Positions 1 to 8,510 of a stretch of DNA of 64,000 nt are shown one piece after another. Position 1 is the stretch's first letter. Each line of letters opens with the position of its first letter. The translations under genes were made by a program, and so were the position numbers. The stretch comes from Mycobacterium sp. (GTDB lineage Bacteria > Actinomycetota > Actinomycetes > Mycobacteriales > Mycobacteriaceae). The notes beneath the pieces are model-generated. The model did no database searches, was not told the DNA's origin, and saw only the letters and a list, made by a program, of their open reading frames with translations. The stretch covers positions 62,001 through 126,000 of the forward strand of contig JAGQTV010000046.1 in assembly GCA_020438845.1 (NCBI GenBank), in the 5' to 3' direction.

Positions 1-34
1 CGTGGCGCATGACGTGGACGATCGTCCTGCTCAT
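1..34 (-). CDS. Histidine phosphatase / phosphoglycerate mutase family protein, N-terminal fragment
   Basis: Only the first 11 codons lie in the window. They read [11 protein letters not shown], ending in the start of the RHG catalytic motif of the histidine phosphatase superfamily. The ATG overlaps the hemL stop codon in an ATGA. In M. tuberculosis the gene after hemL (Rv0525) is a member of this family, so the family call rests on both motif and synteny. The substrate cannot be told from this fragment. Confidence 0.7.
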   Translation of the reverse strand, partial: MSRTIVHVMRH

Positions 35-1353
35 CAGGGCCTCGCCTCCGCCGCGGCCCGAGCGGCTGCCGGCAGCGCCTCGGCGATGCGGTCAAAGGCG
101 TCGTCATCGAGGGATGCGGAAACGAACCAGGTTTCGAACGCGCTGGGCGGCGCATACACACCGGCGTCGAGCAGGGCATGGAAGAACGGCGGAAACCTGA
201 AGGTCTCGCTGGCCCGGGCGGCCGCGAAGTCGTTCACCGGTTCGTCGGTGAAGAACACCGACAGGAAATTTCCTGCCCGGGCGACCTGGTGAACCACCCC
301 GGCGGCCGTGAGCGCCTCACCCAGCAACCCCGCCAGTCTGTCGGCGTTGGCATCCAATGCCGCATACACCGCGTCATCGGCGTTGCGCAGCGTGGCCAGG
401 CCGGCAGCCACCGCAACGGGATTGCCGGACAGCGTGCCGGCTTGATACACGGGGCCGAGCGGGGCGAGTCGTTCCATCACGTCGGTGCGTCCACCGAATG
501 CCGCCGCCGGCAGCCCACCGCTCATCACCTTGCCGAAGGTGAATAAGTCGGCATCGACAGGATCGACGCCGTACCACCCGGATCGGCTGATCCGGAAGCC
601 GGTCATCACCTCGTCGACGATCAGCAACGCGCCATGCTCTGCGGTGATGCGGCGCAGCGCCGCGTTGAAGCCGGGCAGCGGCGCTACGGCACCCATGTTG
701 CCGGGGCAGGCCTCGGTGATGACCGCGGCGATCGCGTCGCCGTGCGCTGCGAAGGTCTCATCGACTGCGGCTATGTCGTTGTAGCCCAACACGATCGTGT
801 CAGCGGCAGTGGCACCGGTGACCCCAGGCGAGGAGGGCAGTCCCAACGTGGCGACGCCGGAGCCGGCGTCGGCCAGCAGCGCATCGACGTGCCCGTGGTA
901 GCAGCCGGAGAACTTGATGATTTTGGACCGGCCGGTGTACCCGCGGGCCAGGCGCACTGCGCTCATGGTTGCCTCGGTGCCGGAGTTGACCAGCCGCACC
1001 CGTTGAACGGGCGCCATCCGGGCAATGATCTCGGCAGCCAGTTCGGTCTCGCCCGCGGTGGGCGCACCGAAGGACAGACCGTCGGCCGCTGCTCGCTGCA
1101 CCGCCTCGACGACGGCCGGGTGGGCGTGGCCGAGGATCATCGGCCCCCATGAGCACACCAGGTCCACGTAGCGATTGCCGTCCGCGTCGGTCAGCCAGCA
1201 CCCCTTCGCCGAGGTGATGTAGCGCGGCGTTCCACCGACCGCATTGAAGGCTCGCACCGGCGAATTCACCCCGCCGGGGATCACCGCGCAGGCCTCGGAG
1301 AACAGCTTCGCGGAGGCGGCGACAGACGCTCGGTGAGTCTCCGTGCTGCTCAT
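34..1353 (-). CDS. hemL: Glutamate-1-semialdehyde 2,1-aminomutase
   Basis: This 439-aa PLP enzyme converts glutamate-1-semialdehyde to 5-aminolevulinate, the second step of the C5 route to haem, in the cytosol. The sequence has the aminotransferase class III features: SGTEATM near residue 124, the CYHGHVDA block near 151, the VDEVMTGFR strand near 247, and the PLP-binding lysine in [10 protein letters not shown] (about K275). The length is usual for the family. A GGGGGAG ribosome-binding site lies just before the ATG. The gene points away from feoA and sits about 14 kb from hemB. HemA, which makes its substrate, is also in this window. Confidence 0.97.
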   Translation of the reverse strand: MSSTETHRASVAASAKLFSEACAVIPGGVNSPVRAFNAVGGTPRYITSAKGCWLTDADGNRYVDLVCSWGPMILGHAHPAVVEAVQRAAADGLSFGAPTAGETELAAEIIARMAPVQRVRLVNSGTEATMSAVRLARGYTGRSKIIKFSGCYHGHVDALLADAGSGVATLGLPSSPGVTGATAADTIVLGYNDIAAVDETFAAHGDAIAAVITEACPGNMGAVAPLPGFNAALRRITAEHGALLIVDEVMTGFRISRSGWYGVDPVDADLFTFGKVMSGGLPAAAFGGRTDVMERLAPLGPVYQAGTLSGNPVAVAAGLATLRNADDAVYAALDANADRLAGLLGEALTAAGVVHQVARAGNFLSVFFTDEPVNDFAAARASETFRFPPFFHALLDAGVYAPPSAFETWFVSASLDDDAFDRIAEALPAAARAAAEARP

Positions 1354-1410
1354 GGCCAGTAGTCTCCCCCGAGGACGCTTTCAGCGCCTAGTTAGTGTAC
1401 CCTTACTTGG

Positions 1411-1737
1411 ATGTCCTCCGTGTCCGATCGTATGCGCCTACGCCAACTGGCGCCCGCCATCGAATCGCACAGCGAAGCCCGGGTCGGAATCACCCGGGCG
1501 GAATCAACACTGGCGAACCTGTCGCCCGGCCAGCGCGCCACTGTCATCGGCTACGGCAACGAGGTGGAGGCCAGCACCGCCCGTCGACTCTTCGACCTCG
1601 GCCTCGTCCCCGGAGCAGAGGTGACGATGGTGCGTCGAGCCCCGTTGCGCGACCCGGTGATCTTCCACGTCGGGGATTTCGAGATCGCGCTGCGCGGCGC
1701 CCAGTCACGGTGCATCTACGTGGAGGCGGTGCAGTGA
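1411..1737 (+). CDS. feoA: Ferrous iron transport protein A
   Basis: This small cytosolic SH3-like FeoA protein (108 aa) is an accessory of the FeoB iron transporter. The core from LSPGQRATVIGYG (about residue 38) through FDLGLVPGAEV to the IALRG strand matches the FeoA fold. The N-terminal 35 residues are extra, so an internal ATG at 1432 is an alternative start. No Shine-Dalgarno sequence precedes either start. Its last bases overlap the GTG of feoB, which suggests coupled translation. The gene is divergent from hemL across 57 bp, placing iron uptake beside haem synthesis. Confidence 0.92.
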   Translation: MSSVSDRMRLRQLAPAIESHSEARVGITRAESTLANLSPGQRATVIGYGNEVEASTARRLFDLGLVPGAEVTMVRRAPLRDPVIFHVGDFEIALRGAQSRCIYVEAVQ

Positions 1738-3698
1738 ACGACAACCATGGTGGCCACTGCGCCGCCGGCGGTTCGGTTGCCGTGGAGGCCGGGCTGCCCC
1801 GCTTCGCCGTCGTCGGCAGCCCCAACTCCGGTAAGACCACCCTGTTCAACGCGCTGACCGGCCTGCATGCCAAGACCGGCAACTATCCCGGCGTCACCGT
1901 CGCCCGGTTCGAAGGCCAGATGCGACTGGGCGACCACCACTCCGTCGTCCTGGAAGACCTTCCAGGTACTTACAGCCTGGACCCGATCAGTCCGGACGAG
2001 CAGATCGTCGTCGACGTCCTGGACGCCGAGCACCACAACCTGCGGGTGGACGTGCCGGACGGCATCCTGGTCACGCTCAACGCCACCACCCTGCGTCGCT
2101 CGCTGGCATTGCTGGCCCAACTGCTGCAGACCGGCCTGCCCGTCTGCGTGGTGTTGACCTTTACCGACGACCTCGCCCGCCGACACGGCCGACTCGACGT
2201 CGCAGCTTTCGCCCAAGCGCTCGGCGTGCCGGTGGTGACGGTGGTCGCCGGGCATCGAGACGGGCTGGCCGACCTGCGGCATGTGATGGCCCACCACGAC
2301 TCGTGGACCACCCCGGTGGTGCCACCGCCGACCGACCCCGCCGAGGTGAACGGCTGGATCGACTCGGTGCTGACCGCGGCCGATTACCGGCTGCCCGACC
2401 CCGACAAGCGCACCCGCTGGATCGACGCGGTGGTGCTGCACCCGGTCGCCGGCACCCTGATCTTCCTGGTCACCATGTTCGCCTTCTTCCAGACGATCTT
2501 CGCGGTCGCCGCCCCACTACAGGACCAGGTCGAGACGTTTTTCAACTGGCTGGGCGGATTGGTGGCCGACCACGTCCACGTTCCGTTGCTGTCGGCGTTC
2601 CTGTCGCAGGCCGTCATCGGCGGGATCGGAGGGGTGCTGGTCTTCCTGCCGCAGATCGTGCTGTTGTTCGTGCTGATCGCACTGCTGGAGGGCACCGGGT
2701 ACCTGGCCAGGGCGGCATTCCTGATGGATCGGGTGATGGCCCGAGCCGGGTTGGAGGGCCGCGCATTCGTGGCTCTGCTGTCGTCGCTCGCCTGCGCGAT
2801 CCCCGGGATCATGGCAACCCGCTCGCTGCCGTCGGCCAAGGACCGGCTGGCCACCATGATGGGTGCGCCGCTGATGACCTGCTCGGCGCGGCTGCCGGTG
2901 TACATACTCCTGGTCAGTCTGCTGTTTGCCACCGACGACCGTATGGGGCCGTTCAACGCCCGGGGCGTGGTGATGTTTGCGCTCTACCTGCTGGGTGCGG
3001 TGTCGGCGATGCTGGTGGCCGCTGTGTTCAAGAAGTTCACCTCGCGGGGCGGTCCGGCGTTGCCGTTCTACATGGAGATGCCGCCCTACCAACTACCGCG
3101 GCTGAAGACCGTCACTGCTGAGGTCTGGACAGCGGCATCGGCATTCCTGCGCAAGGTCACCTCGATCATCCTGATCACGACGATCGTCCTGTGGGCGCTG
3201 CTCAACCTGCCGCTGCGCAGTGAGGCCGAGTTGGCCGCCGCCGGCGTGGATACCGCAGACCCGGCCGCCACATCGTCCTACGTGCTGGACCACTCCCTGG
3301 CCGCTTCGGTGGGCCGGGCGGTCGAGCCGGCGTTTTCCCCGTTGGGCTTCGACTGGCGGATCAACATCGGCATCCTGTCTTCCCTGGCGGCCCGGGAGGT
3401 GTTCGTCGCCACCATCGGCCAGGTGGCCGCAGCGGAGGATCCGACCGACCCGGCCGAGGCGATGCGTGCGATGACGGTGCAGGACGGCCCGCATGCGGGG
3501 CGCCCGTTGTTCGACGCGCCGACGATCGCCGCGTTGCTGGTGTTCTTCATGTATGCGCTGCAGTGCATGTCCACCGTCGGGGTGCTGCGCCGGGAGAGCG
3601 GGTCGTGGAAGTGGCCGGCGGTGGCGTTCGGCTACATGTTCGTGTTGGCCTGGGTGCTGGCGTTCGTCGCGCGGACGGTCGTTTCGTGGGCCATGTAG
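1734..3698 (+). CDS. feoB: Ferrous iron transporter FeoB
   Basis: FeoB imports Fe(II) across the cytoplasmic membrane, using an N-terminal G domain and a C-terminal polytopic domain (654 aa here). Visible motifs are G1 GSPNSGKTT near residue 28, G2 YPGVT, and G3 DLPGTYSL near 75. The channel region has the gate motif CAIPGIMATRS and the APLMTCSARLPVY segment. Where other FeoBs have the G4 motif NxxD, this one reads TFTD, so the guanine-specifying Asn is missing. The start is GTG overlapping the feoA stop (GTGA). M. tuberculosis has no feoAB here, so the locus is an addition or retained ancestral trait. Confidence 0.95.
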   Translation: MNDNHGGHCAAGGSVAVEAGLPRFAVVGSPNSGKTTLFNALTGLHAKTGNYPGVTVARFEGQMRLGDHHSVVLEDLPGTYSLDPISPDEQIVVDVLDAEHHNLRVDVPDGILVTLNATTLRRSLALLAQLLQTGLPVCVVLTFTDDLARRHGRLDVAAFAQALGVPVVTVVAGHRDGLADLRHVMAHHDSWTTPVVPPPTDPAEVNGWIDSVLTAADYRLPDPDKRTRWIDAVVLHPVAGTLIFLVTMFAFFQTIFAVAAPLQDQVETFFNWLGGLVADHVHVPLLSAFLSQAVIGGIGGVLVFLPQIVLLFVLIALLEGTGYLARAAFLMDRVMARAGLEGRAFVALLSSLACAIPGIMATRSLPSAKDRLATMMGAPLMTCSARLPVYILLVSLLFATDDRMGPFNARGVVMFALYLLGAVSAMLVAAVFKKFTSRGGPALPFYMEMPPYQLPRLKTVTAEVWTAASAFLRKVTSIILITTIVLWALLNLPLRSEAELAAAGVDTADPAATSSYVLDHSLAASVGRAVEPAFSPLGFDWRINIGILSSLAAREVFVATIGQVAAAEDPTDPAEAMRAMTVQDGPHAGRPLFDAPTIAALLVFFMYALQCMSTVGVLRRESGSWKWPAVAFGYMFVLAWVLAFVARTVVSWAM

Positions 3699-4243
3699 CC
3701 CGGGCCGACGCGGTCGCCATTCATCCCGAACGTATCGCCGGCGAGCCGCAGGCGGTGCGCTGGGTGGTGCAGACCGGGAGCGTGCCCGCGGGCCGGGCAC
3801 GGCAGGCACCCGGCCACCTCGGTGCCATGTTGTGCGACGGAAGGCTCTCCGACATCCTCGTCGGCCCTGCGGCGGTCTGGATGTGGCTGCGGCCCGGGCT
3901 GTCCTGGACCGGGCTGGGCCGGGAGGTCCAGGCGGCGCTGCGGGATGCACTGTCCGAGCCAAGCGACTGGACCGTCGATCCGGCCCCCGGCGAGGTGCTG
4001 GCGCGCGTCACGACCGACCTGCTCGACGGGTCGGTCGGCGATTTCATCCGCTCGCACGGAGGGTCGGTGGTCGCCGAGCGCTCCGGCGACGAGGTGGCGG
4101 TCAGACTCGGCGGCGCGTGCGAACACTGCCCCGCAGCGGAGCACACGCTGCGGTTGCGACTAGTGGGCGAACTGCGCCGACGCTGCCCGGACCTGGTGGA
4201 AGTTGACCGCGGCGACGGGCGGTTGGTCCTGCGACTGGGATAG
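3686..4243 (+). CDS. NifU C-terminal-domain protein in the feo operon
   Basis: This is a 185-aa protein if it starts at the GTG that overlaps the end of feoB. The C-terminal 80 residues resemble the NifU/Nfu Fe-S scaffold domain: a repeated L..VGDFIRSHGGSV pattern followed by a CEHCPAAEHTL motif with the CxxC ligand pair. The N-terminal half is unrecognised. It takes the position that FeoC holds in enterobacterial feo operons. An inferred role is passing incoming iron to Fe-S assembly, or sensing it. The start is uncertain because no clear ribosome-binding site is seen. Confidence 0.75.
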   Translation: MGHVARADAVAIHPERIAGEPQAVRWVVQTGSVPAGRARQAPGHLGAMLCDGRLSDILVGPAAVWMWLRPGLSWTGLGREVQAALRDALSEPSDWTVDPAPGEVLARVTTDLLDGSVGDFIRSHGGSVVAERSGDEVAVRLGGACEHCPAAEHTLRLRLVGELRRRCPDLVEVDRGDGRLVLRLG

Positions 4244-4300
4244 GCCCCCAGTTCGTTCAATGGACTGCACGCAAACCGGCCCATGAGAAATGATGGCCTG

Positions 4301-4810
4301 ATGTCCGAAGAAACCTTCCCGGACGGGCGGTGGGGTTCTGGGTCCGGCCCCCTGCGCGGGGTGATTGATGCCTTTGCCGCGACACAACTTGGTTCGCGGT
4401 GTATCCGGGCGCTGGTTCCGCTGGACCGACGACTCTTGAGCCGAACCGGGGGCCGCTACACCGCGCTCGGCCCGTTCGGTTTGCAGATGCTTTTGCTGAC
4501 CACGATCGGCCGCAAATCCGGCCAGCGTCGACAGTCTCCCCTGATCTACACACGAGACGGCAACCGACTCTTCCTCTTCGCGAGCAACTTCGGGCAGTCC
4601 GCCCACCCGGCATGGTCATCGAACTTGATGGCGAACCCGGAGGCCTGGGTCACCATGGCCGGTCAGGAGATTCCGGTGCTGGCCACGCAACTCTCCGGCG
4701 CGGACTACGACCACGCCGTTGCGATGTTCATGGACTATCTGAAGGCCTATCCGGCCTACCTGAACCGCACCGATCGCGACATCCGGGTGTTCGCGTTGAC
4801 CCGTCGATAG
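4301..4810 (+). CDS. F420-dependent nitroreductase (Ddn) family protein
   Basis: The 169-aa product belongs to the deazaflavin (F420)-dependent nitroreductase family. It has the LLLTTIGRKSGQRRQSPLIY block, the GNRLFLFASNFG strand and the HPAWSSNLMANPE helix typical of Ddn and its paralogues. These are cytosolic or membrane-associated split-barrel proteins that reduce quinones or nitro compounds with F420H2. An ATG 18 bases upstream would add six residues. The gene stands between the feo operon and a convergent esterase gene. The substrate is unknown. Confidence 0.85.
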   Translation: MSEETFPDGRWGSGSGPLRGVIDAFAATQLGSRCIRALVPLDRRLLSRTGGRYTALGPFGLQMLLLTTIGRKSGQRRQSPLIYTRDGNRLFLFASNFGQSAHPAWSSNLMANPEAWVTMAGQEIPVLATQLSGADYDHAVAMFMDYLKAYPAYLNRTDRDIRVFALTRR

Positions 4811-4835
4811 CGCTGTCTAGACCAGGGCCAGGGCC

Positions 4836-5693
4836 TTAGTGGCTGGCGAAGAACTGCGCGCTGGCCTGCGAGGCATCGACGACGAACGGCCAAATGTGCG
4901 GGCCGCCGTCGATGCGGACCAGCGCCACTTCGCTACCGCCGGCGCAACCGGCGGCATCCATCCGCTGAACCGGCCCGGCCGGCGGTTGCTCGATGAGCGG
5001 ACCAGGGCAGCCGTCCGCCTGACGGAACCGGTCGGCCAGGGCAGGTGCGGAGATGATGTCGCTGGCACCGCCACGGCCCACCATAGGACCGCCGTCATAA
5101 GGAACTACCGTGTCCCCAGTGCCATGGGTGAGCAGCAGCGATACCGGCCGCGAGGGGGCGCAGTTCACGCCGACACCCAGCGTTCCGGCCACTGGGGCGG
5201 CTGCCGTCACCAGATCGGCGCGGTCGCACGCCAACCGGGTGGCCATGAAGCCGCCCGCTGACATTCCGGTGACAAAGACGCGTCCGGGCGGGATTCCGTA
5301 CTCGTTGGACAGTCTCTCGATCAGAGCGGAGAGGAAACCGACGTCGTCGACCCCCTGTCGGTCGGGAATGGAGGCGCCCCGACCGTCGGCCCAGCTCATG
5401 TCGATGCCATCGGGGTAGGCGACGATGAACCCGTATTGGTCGCCAATGGCGTTGTAGTTGGTGACCGCGGCCTGGTCGGCACCGGTCTGTCCGGAGCCGT
5501 GCAGGTTGATCACCAATCCTGCAGGCTGCCCGAGGCCGAATGGAACATGCAGCATGTAGGTGCGCTGCAGGCCACCGAAGGTCAAGGCGCCGGGGGGATC
5601 GACGGGGTTGGCCTCCGCGGTCGAGGCCAACGCGAAGGCAGCGGCAGCGGCGACGGCGAAGGAACGGACGGCCAATCGGGCGAACATGATCAC
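4836..5693 (-). CDS. Secreted PHB-depolymerase/LpqC-family esterase
   Basis: This is a secreted alpha/beta hydrolase of the polyhydroxybutyrate depolymerase / feruloyl esterase group (285 aa). The N-terminus is a signal peptide with an Ala-rich core ending near TAEANP. An oxyanion-hole segment [10 protein letters not shown] is followed by the nucleophile elbow GMSAGG, the [11 protein letters not shown] acid region and a final His in GGPHIWP. The GTG start overlaps the stop of the upstream TetR gene (GTGA). An internal ATG at 5687 would shorten the signal peptide by two residues. The natural ester substrate is not evident. Confidence 0.85.
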   Translation of the reverse strand: MIMFARLAVRSFAVAAAAAFALASTAEANPVDPPGALTFGGLQRTYMLHVPFGLGQPAGLVINLHGSGQTGADQAAVTNYNAIGDQYGFIVAYPDGIDMSWADGRGASIPDRQGVDDVGFLSALIERLSNEYGIPPGRVFVTGMSAGGFMATRLACDRADLVTAAAPVAGTLGVGVNCAPSRPVSLLLTHGTGDTVVPYDGGPMVGRGGASDIISAPALADRFRQADGCPGPLIEQPPAGPVQRMDAAGCAGGSEVALVRIDGGPHIWPFVVDASQASAQFFASH

Positions 5694-6289
5694 AGTCTGC
5701 CCGAAACCGGGCGGGCCTCGCGAACCGCGACGGGCACGCTGGGCAGGAAGTGCCGGGTGGCGAAGGCCCGGATCTGGTCAGCGGTGTCCATCGGTTCGGC
5801 GCCGGGCAACAGCAGCGCCATCATGGCGTACCGCCAGATGGTGTCGGCGAGGTCATGCACTGCCTCGGCGCCGATTCTTTCGGCGAAGCCGGACGGCAGG
5901 ATGACCCGAAGTGCCTGCTCGATCCGTCCGACCGCAGCGCCGTAGTGCCGCCTCGCGAGGTCGAGGGTAAGTGCCGGTTCATCGACGATCATCCGGTTGA
6001 GCACCCGGTGTTGGCGGCTGCGCAGGATCGCCGAAGTGAATGCTTCGACGTAGTAGTCCGACTGGGGACGAGCGTTCTTCAATTCCTCGGCGATGTCGGC
6101 GAACAATCGGGCGTTCTCCCGGTCCATCACCGCCGACACCAGTTCGTCGCGGTTGGCGAAGCGGCGATAGATGGTGGTGCGGCTGACCCCGGCCCGGCGG
6201 GCGACGTCGTCGAGTGCCACCTTCCGAAAGCCGTGCCGGTCGAACTCGACTATCGCGGCGTCGAGAATCGCCTCAGTTTGATTCGGCAT
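5690..6289 (-). CDS. TetR-family transcriptional regulator
   Basis: This is an approximately 199-aa TetR repressor. The N-terminal helix-turn-helix reads [21 protein letters not shown] at about residues 25-45, and a variable ligand-binding domain follows. The chosen ATG overlaps the end of the upstream MpaB-family gene by 17 bases; a start 11 codons earlier is possible. It is in one unit with the oxygenase upstream and the esterase downstream, so it probably controls them. The inverted repeat before the oxygenase gene is a candidate operator. Confidence 0.9.
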   Translation of the reverse strand: MPNQTEAILDAAIVEFDRHGFRKVALDDVARRAGVSRTTIYRRFANRDELVSAVMDRENARLFADIAEELKNARPQSDYYVEAFTSAILRSRQHRVLNRMIVDEPALTLDLARRHYGAAVGRIEQALRVILPSGFAERIGAEAVHDLADTIWRYAMMALLLPGAEPMDTADQIRAFATRHFLPSVPVAVREARPVSGRL

Positions 6290-7151
6290 ACCGCGCGAAA
6301 CCCTCACGGGCATAGGGCACATAACGCAGCCTTACCGGCACGCGGTTCCACAGCCAATTCACCGCCGGGGTGCGGCAGAACGCCGCGAACCGTTGGTAGC
6401 GACGCTCCTTGCGGGCATCCCAGGGCAGGCCGAGAATCTCTCGGGTCCGCGGCGGCATGCCACCGGTGGTCAGGAATGCGGCGAGCGGATTGAACACCGG
6501 CGCAACGATTTTCCACACCGCCGGGGAGACACCCCTGGGCTTCGGGAAGCCCTTGGTGACGTAGCCGACGCCGTACTTGGCGGTTCGGTGAGGGACGAGG
6601 ACGTCGTTGATCATGTGGTCCCAGTACTTTTCGAACGCGGCGAAGTCGGCCGGCATCGGGCGGTCGCTGACCCCGTAGCGGCGGTACCAGGTCTTCGACT
6701 CCCGATACATCTGCTCCTTCTCCGCGCGGGACAGTCTCTTGACGAAGGTGTCGGTGAAGTAGAGCACCTGGTCGAAGAAGGTGGCGTGCGCCCAGTAGTA
6801 GGTATGGGGATCCAGTGCGTGGTAGCGGCCGCCCCCGAATTCGGCGGGCATCTCCCCCTTGATGTTGGTGTGGAACTCCCGGACCATCTGGCCGGCATTG
6901 TCGTCATCGCTGCCGTAGACCGTCCGGTAGATCGGCGGCAGTGAACGGCGGATCCTGGCTGCGGTGTCGGCAAAGAACACCGAGTGGTCCACCACGCCCT
7001 GACCCAACTGGGCCAGCATGTTCTGCAGGACGGCAGGTCGCGGCCCGATGAGCGCTATGCGGCGGTCGCCGAAGTACTTCCACACCAGCGAGTCCGGACC
7101 CAGCGGAAGAGCGTCATCGGTCTTGTCCGGAGCGTGCACCAGTTCGGTCAT
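6273..7151 (-). CDS. MpaB/DUF2236-family oxygenase
   Basis: This 292-aa protein belongs to the DUF2236 family, which includes the latex-clearing protein and MpaB-type oxygenases. A conserved core is visible: [30 protein letters not shown], then [16 protein letters not shown] with the conserved His residues, and [10 protein letters not shown]. Members bind haem b or related cofactors and oxidise hydrophobic substrates; the substrate here is unknown. The ATG at 7151 is preferred over an upstream start. It is the first gene of an operon with a TetR regulator and an esterase. Confidence 0.85.
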   Translation of the reverse strand: MTELVHAPDKTDDALPLGPDSLVWKYFGDRRIALIGPRPAVLQNMLAQLGQGVVDHSVFFADTAARIRRSLPPIYRTVYGSDDDNAGQMVREFHTNIKGEMPAEFGGGRYHALDPHTYYWAHATFFDQVLYFTDTFVKRLSRAEKEQMYRESKTWYRRYGVSDRPMPADFAAFEKYWDHMINDVLVPHRTAKYGVGYVTKGFPKPRGVSPAVWKIVAPVFNPLAAFLTTGGMPPRTREILGLPWDARKERRYQRFAAFCRTPAVNWLWNRVPVRLRYVPYAREGFARYAESN

Positions 7152-7160
7152 ATGAAACAG

Positions 7161-7186
7161 TGTTACAGATTTTGCACTTTGTACCA
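7161..7186. promoter_or_regulatory. Candidate TetR operator upstream of the oxygenase gene
   Basis: TGTTACAG and TTGTACCA form an imperfect inverted repeat with 6 of 8 arm positions matching, spanning 26 bp. It lies 10 bp upstream of the oxygenase ATG in an AT-richer patch. Position and symmetry fit autoregulation by the TetR protein encoded in the same operon. This is inference only. Confidence 0.4.
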
Positions 7187-7347
7187 CGCCTGTCCCGGGT
7201 GAGCAGCGCCACATCGGTCCACGCGGTAGGCGTCAGCGGGTGGGGAAACTTCCGCAATTCGGGCGATGCGATCGCACATAGACTTCTCGCTGGTGTAGCC
7301 GCAGGGCAGCGGCCGAGGTCGATTGTCGATTTGGGAGGAGCAATCCG

Positions 7348-7380
7348 GTGAACGGTCTCGGTCTGGGGCGTCAACGGTGA
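7348..7380 (+). other. Possible 10-aa leader ORF coupled to the next gene
   Basis: A GTG follows a strong GGGAGGAG ribosome-binding site with good spacing. It opens a 10-codon frame (MNGLGLGRQR) whose TGA overlaps the GTG proposed for the next gene in a GTGA. The downstream GTG has only a weak ribosome-binding site of its own. The arrangement suggests translational coupling, but it could also arise by chance or reflect a different start for the main gene. Confidence 0.4.
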
Positions 7381-8507
7381 GCGGACCGAGCGTGCCGCCG
7401 CCAGGCGGGCAGCCACCGATGGGGCCGCCCTGGCCCGGTACGACTGCTCCGGGGCCTTACCCACAGCAGCCTCCCGGGTCCTGGCCCCAACCCGGCCCGC
7501 CCCACGGGATGCCTCCGGGGAATCGGCGCTGGCTGCTGCTCGCGTTAGCGTTCCTGGCGGTGATCGCCGTGAGTGTGGCTGCCACCGTCTGGTTTACCCA
7601 ACGGGGATCGGGGAGCCAAGGGGGTTCGGGAGCTGGCGGCTCGCAGGTCTCCGCGGACGGTGAGATCGCCAGCGCGGGTGACACTGGGCCGGTCGGGATC
7701 ATTACCGAGGATCCGACATGTGAGCGGTTGCTGAAAATGCAGAACCAGGCCGCCTCTCAACTGGCGGATTGGGGCAATCGCGATGCCGCCGTACCTGCCT
7801 CGGAATGGACGCCGGAACAACGCCAGATGTATGACACGGCCGCCCGGATACTCCACGCTGAAGCTGATCAGCTGATTCCGCTGGCACGAGACACACCACA
7901 CCGGGTCATGCGTGAACTCTACGAACAGGTCATCGCATATGACCGGGCCTACGCAAACGCTATTCCCAATTACTCCCCGAGCGATGACGACCTAGCGGTG
8001 GTAAGGAACGGCCTAGGCGCGGCTCAGATGAATATCTGCCTGGCAATCGACAGTTACGCCGCAACGAACCGGGCACCATCGGTGCAGACGGCCGCCCCTC
8101 CGACCACCATCGCACCCGTAGGCGATCCCGGCAAGCCGCAACGATTCCTTGCCGCACCATCAGATGCCTGCCCGAGGCTGAAGGCGTCGGTACATCGCCA
8201 AACCCTTGAATTAGAACAGTGGTACAAGACCGACCCAAATGTTCAGCCTTCTCAACGCAACGCTACGGACAAAATCGTCTGGAACATAGCAGCGACAGTT
8301 CTCGACCACAGCGCTGGCGAGTTGGATGAGATAGCCCGCTCAAGCGGCAATCCAGCAATGGAGGACTTCCTTGTTCTTGCAGCCCAGTATTTCCGCGCAT
8401 ACGTTGCCGCCATTCCTAGCTATGTACCCGCTGACGAACATCTCTATGAGGTCGCCCAAAAGGTTGACATCGGAGTGTTGACCGCCTGCAGTGCGGTGCA
8501 GGGGTAG
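7377..8507 (+). CDS. Anchored membrane protein with proline-rich cytosolic tail and duplicated extracytoplasmic domain
   Basis: The product is about 376 aa with a GTG start. Residues 1-50 are Pro/Gly-rich and probably cytosolic. Residues about 52-73 form one transmembrane helix, followed by a Gly/Ser linker. Two copies of a roughly 110-residue domain follow (about 115-225 and 265-373). Each copy has one Cys at the start and one at the end, exactly 106 residues apart, and a Y-RAY--AIP-Y-P-D--L core, suggesting one disulfide per domain. The family was not recognised. Codon use becomes AT-richer toward the 3' end, unlike the flanking core genes. It sits three bases before the EspK-like gene. A TTG at 7323 is an alternative start. 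Confidence 0.75.
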   Translation: MSGPSVPPPGGQPPMGPPWPGTTAPGPYPQQPPGSWPQPGPPHGMPPGNRRWLLLALAFLAVIAVSVAATVWFTQRGSGSQGGSGAGGSQVSADGEIASAGDTGPVGIITEDPTCERLLKMQNQAASQLADWGNRDAAVPASEWTPEQRQMYDTAARILHAEADQLIPLARDTPHRVMRELYEQVIAYDRAYANAIPNYSPSDDDLAVVRNGLGAAQMNICLAIDSYAATNRAPSVQTAAPPTTIAPVGDPGKPQRFLAAPSDACPRLKASVHRQTLELEQWYKTDPNVQPSQRNATDKIVWNIAATVLDHSAGELDEIARSSGNPAMEDFLVLAAQYFRAYVAAIPSYVPADEHLYEVAQKVDIGVLTACSAVQG

Positions 8508-8510
8508 CTG

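Noticed and set aside
1387..1405. IdeR-like iron box before feoA (TTAGTGTACCCTTACTTGG)
   Set aside because: Only about 11 of 19 positions fit the IdeR consensus, and symmetry is poor.
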